Assembly (NCBI GenBank): GCA_025929805.1
Contig: JAICPP010000163.1
Span: 1-7,664 of the forward strand
DNA length: 7,664 nt
Source of the DNA: Gemmatimonadales bacterium
GTDB taxonomy: Bacteria; Gemmatimonadota; Gemmatimonadetes; Gemmatimonadales; GWC2-71-9
Direction of reading: 5' to 3'
Part shown: piece by piece, positions 5,949 through 7,664 of the stretch
How the letters are laid out: each line of letters begins with the position of its first letter
Position numbering within the stretch: position 1 is the stretch's first letter
The notes under the pieces: model-generated
What the model was told of the DNA's origin: nothing
Database searches by the model: none
The model's input: only the letters and a program-made list of their open reading frames with translations
Position numbers and translations under genes: made by a program

Positions 5949-7055
5949 GTGAGCTATGAAGGTCTTCGGATCTCGGGCGAAGTACTGACACTCGAAGATC
6001 CAGTTTCCGGCGATCTCCTGAGCTACGCAGCTGGCCGGGGTCACCGCGACTATCCCTGTCTGTCGCGGACCCACAACCCGTCTAGCTGCGTGCCGTGCAT
6101 CGACTTTTCACCCTGGCTCCAGGAACGGGTGCTCCGGGCCGATGCCGATGGCTTGGGCGAGTACCTCTGGCGGGTGCGCAGGGCCGACCCGGAGGAGGGC
6201 ACCTCCGAGGAAGTCCGTCGCAGGTATCTCGAGCTGGCAAGATCCGTCATGGCCACGCCCCTGGAACGGCATCTCGATCGGGGCAGCGAGGAGGCTTACC
6301 TGGATCTCCGGGTGGCGTTGATCATGATCGCCGCCCATGAGTCGTTCTCCGGTTTCATCATGGCGGGGGAGTCGGCCGATTTCCTTGCGGCGGTGATGGC
6401 TCCCCACGGTTTTTCCCTGGTCGGGGCCAATGAGCTGCTCGAGCGGCGTAACTCCTTCGTGGCGCAGATGGCAACGGAGATGGAGTACTGGGCCTGCTGG
6501 GCTCCACTCTCGCCCGATTCGCTCCGCTCCCCGATTCCGCCGCACGACACCAGCTTTCAGGGCCTGCTGAGTAATCTCGTCAAGCTGCCGCTGGGTACGC
6601 GGGCCCACGCGGTAGCTGCGCTCCGCCATATCGTAGCCGACCCCTGTGCTCCCCGATCGCTCACCAGCGTGTGCCGCTATGAGAACCTCCGGCGGGGCCT
6701 CGACGTAACCGATTCCTCCCGGCTGATCCTGGAAAGCGGCTTGGTCATAACAGCCAAAGACATGGGGGCATGGATCAAAGGCTGGACCAGGCGACAGCTG
6801 CTCAACTTCCTGACCGAGGCAGGAATTCGCGCGCCCAAGTCCTGGAGCAAGGAGCGCCTGGCAGAGGTGGCCTTGGCAGACTGTGAAGAGGCGGTGCGTA
6901 CGCGGATGGAGGAGTCGGGCGCGGTGGAGCTTGCGCCGGCTTACGCCGAGGCCGCGGGGCGACTGGGCACCTACCTCGAGGACGTGAAGGAGACCTGGCG
7001 GGTCTGGCTGGGGTTCGGGACTGGGGTCCGGCGGAACTTTCGGAGCCCTAAATGA
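5949..7055 (+). CDS. Protein of unknown function with N-terminal Cys/His cluster and SAP-like helix pair
   Basis: I do not recognise this 368-residue family. What can be seen: near the N-terminus C37, H42, C47 and C50 (pattern C-x4-H-x4-C-x2-C) could bind a metal ion. Residues about 85-320 appear mostly helical and charged, with a more hydrophobic helix (about 118-140, DLRVALIMIAAHESFSGFIM) that looks buried, not clearly transmembrane. Residues about 277-310 (KGWTRRQLLNFLTEAGI, then WSKERLAEVAL) resemble a SAP-type helix-loop-helix, a nucleic-acid-binding motif in other proteins, but the match is by eye only. No signal peptide is seen. Coding is supported by the GTG with a well-placed AGGGG, GC-rich third positions, the length, and the fit of its end to the convergent neighbour. 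It lies 93 nt after the deacetylase on the same strand and could share its transcript; that does not establish a polysaccharide role. Confidence 0.75.
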   Translation: MSYEGLRISGEVLTLEDPVSGDLLSYAAGRGHRDYPCLSRTHNPSSCVPCIDFSPWLQERVLRADADGLGEYLWRVRRADPEEGTSEEVRRRYLELARSVMATPLERHLDRGSEEAYLDLRVALIMIAAHESFSGFIMAGESADFLAAVMAPHGFSLVGANELLERRNSFVAQMATEMEYWACWAPLSPDSLRSPIPPHDTSFQGLLSNLVKLPLGTRAHAVAALRHIVADPCAPRSLTSVCRYENLRRGLDVTDSSRLILESGLVITAKDMGAWIKGWTRRQLLNFLTEAGIRAPKSWSKERLAEVALADCEEAVRTRMEESGAVELAPAYAEAAGRLGTYLEDVKETWRVWLGFGTGVRRNFRSPK

Positions 7056-7664
7056 CTCCACCGCGTCTCAGCTTCCCAATCTGATCGAAGCGCTCTTCAT
7101 GCACCGCCAGCACCTCCTCCGGCGACACCGTCGCCACACCGGGCTTACCGACCTCCACCCCGGCAGCATAGTTCGCTAGCTGCGCGGCTTCCCGTACGGT
7201 TGCGCCGGCCGCCAAGGCCGTGCCGAGCCACGCGGTGACGGTATCTCCGGCGCCGGAGACGTCGTAGATCTGCCGGGCAATGCTGGGGATCTGGGTGAGC
7301 TTACCGTCCTTGGTCACCAGCACCATTCCTTCGGGTCCCAATGTCACCAATAGGTTATCGACCTTCAACCGAGCGAGCACCTCCGGCAGCGCGTTTCCAT
7401 TCTGGAGATCCACTGCGGCACCCAAAGCCGATTCCAGCTCCCGCCGATTGGGCTTGAAAACGGTGGCGCCCGCATACTCGAAGAACTGCCGGTACTTGGG
7501 ATCGACGATGATGGGGATGCCACGCCGCTTGCCTATCTCCATCACGGCCAGAATCAGATCGGGGGCTAGCGCGCCCTTGTTGTAGTCCTCGAGCAGAAGC
7601 GCATCCGCATCTGCCAGTGCCTCCCGGGCCGCGGCAATCAGACGGCTGAGATCGGCCCGGTCCA
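7048..7664 (-). CDS. rfaE1: D-glycero-beta-D-manno-heptose-7-phosphate kinase, C-terminal two-thirds (5' end outside window)
   Basis: The frame is open from the right edge (first full codon 7662-7660) to TAG at 7050-7048; 204 residues are visible. It is a PfkB/ribokinase-fold sugar kinase of the RfaE domain I/HldE type, which phosphorylates heptose 7-phosphate at C1 on the route to ADP-heptose for LPS core. Evidence in order: LLLEDYNKGAL (22-32), IPIIVDPK (about 49-56), the KPN motif (70-72) followed by a Glu, LVTLGPEGM, and the signature YDVSGAGDTV with anion hole GAGD (137-140) and catalytic base D140, then ANYAAGVEVGKPG. The protein ends about 30 residues after that, where the bifunctional E. 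coli HldE would continue into its adenylyltransferase domain. So this is the split form, and an rfaE2 partner is expected elsewhere. The GTG/ATG pair at 7545/7542 is internal, since conserved kinase sequence lies upstream. Its 3' end overlaps the convergent gene by 8 nt. Confidence 0.9.
   Translation of the reverse strand, partial: DRADLSRLIAAAREALADADALLLEDYNKGALAPDLILAVMEIGKRRGIPIIVDPKYRQFFEYAGATVFKPNRRELESALGAAVDLQNGNALPEVLARLKVDNLLVTLGPEGMVLVTKDGKLTQIPSIARQIYDVSGAGDTVTAWLGTALAAGATVREAAQLANYAAGVEVGKPGVATVSPEEVLAVHEERFDQIGKLRRGGVI

Noticed and set aside
7048..7545. GTG 7545 or ATG 7542 as the start of the heptose kinase
   Set aside because: The frame stays open to the right edge and encodes conserved kinase sequence (LLLEDYNKGAL) upstream of these codons, so the gene is truncated by the window.

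Overview
The window is GC-rich, has high coding density, and reads as bacterial chromosome from a Gram-negative. It carries a heptose kinase of the LPS-core pathway, a probable lipoprotein, and an XrtA-type polysaccharide deacetylase. The style of the bacterial Ig-like repeats in the large surface protein (units of the type 'SGDDQTGPAG...VTDAFGNP...GVPITW...DGRAS...TLGP') is one I associate with Gemmatimonadota. That assignment is an inference from style only; no marker gene here proves it.

Layout, left to right. (1) Positions 1-771 hold the 3' part of a DUF5996-family gene, followed 11 nt later by a small UBP-type zinc-finger protein; the two are probably one transcription unit. (2) After a 156-nt gap comes a 983-codon gene (928-3879) for an exported, probably lipid-anchored repeat protein: four Big_1-like Ig domains, one Big_3_5-like Ig domain, then five PKD domains, each PKD with a conserved cysteine pair. 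A convincing intrinsic terminator follows. (3) A tRNA-Val(CAC) at 3973-4046 has its own well-formed sigma70-type promoter, whose -35 box starts within the T-tract of the preceding terminator. (4) Positions 4166-5855 hold a formyltransferase-fold gene, immediately followed by an XrtA/PEP-CTERM-type (DUF3473) polysaccharide deacetylase whose ribosome binding site overlaps the formyltransferase stop codon. A 368-codon gene of unknown function (5949-7055) follows. (5) On the minus strand, converging and overlapping by 8 nt, is the 3' two-thirds of a stand-alone heptose-7-phosphate kinase (rfaE1 type), running off the right edge.

Functional reading: from 928 onward, apart from the tRNA and the unknown gene, the content concerns the cell envelope: a long surface stalk protein, a polysaccharide amine-modifying pair and a heptose-activation kinase. 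The formyltransferase-deacetylase pair suggests a two-step change of an N-acyl group on an exported polysaccharide (N-deacetylation, then N-formylation). This is a hypothesis; the sequence shows the two folds, their catalytic residues and their coupling, not the substrate.

No CRISPR array, insertion sequence, integrase, phage gene, toxin-antitoxin pair or recognisable defence system was seen. The long minus-strand open frames opposite the repeat protein are judged to be GC-driven shadows.
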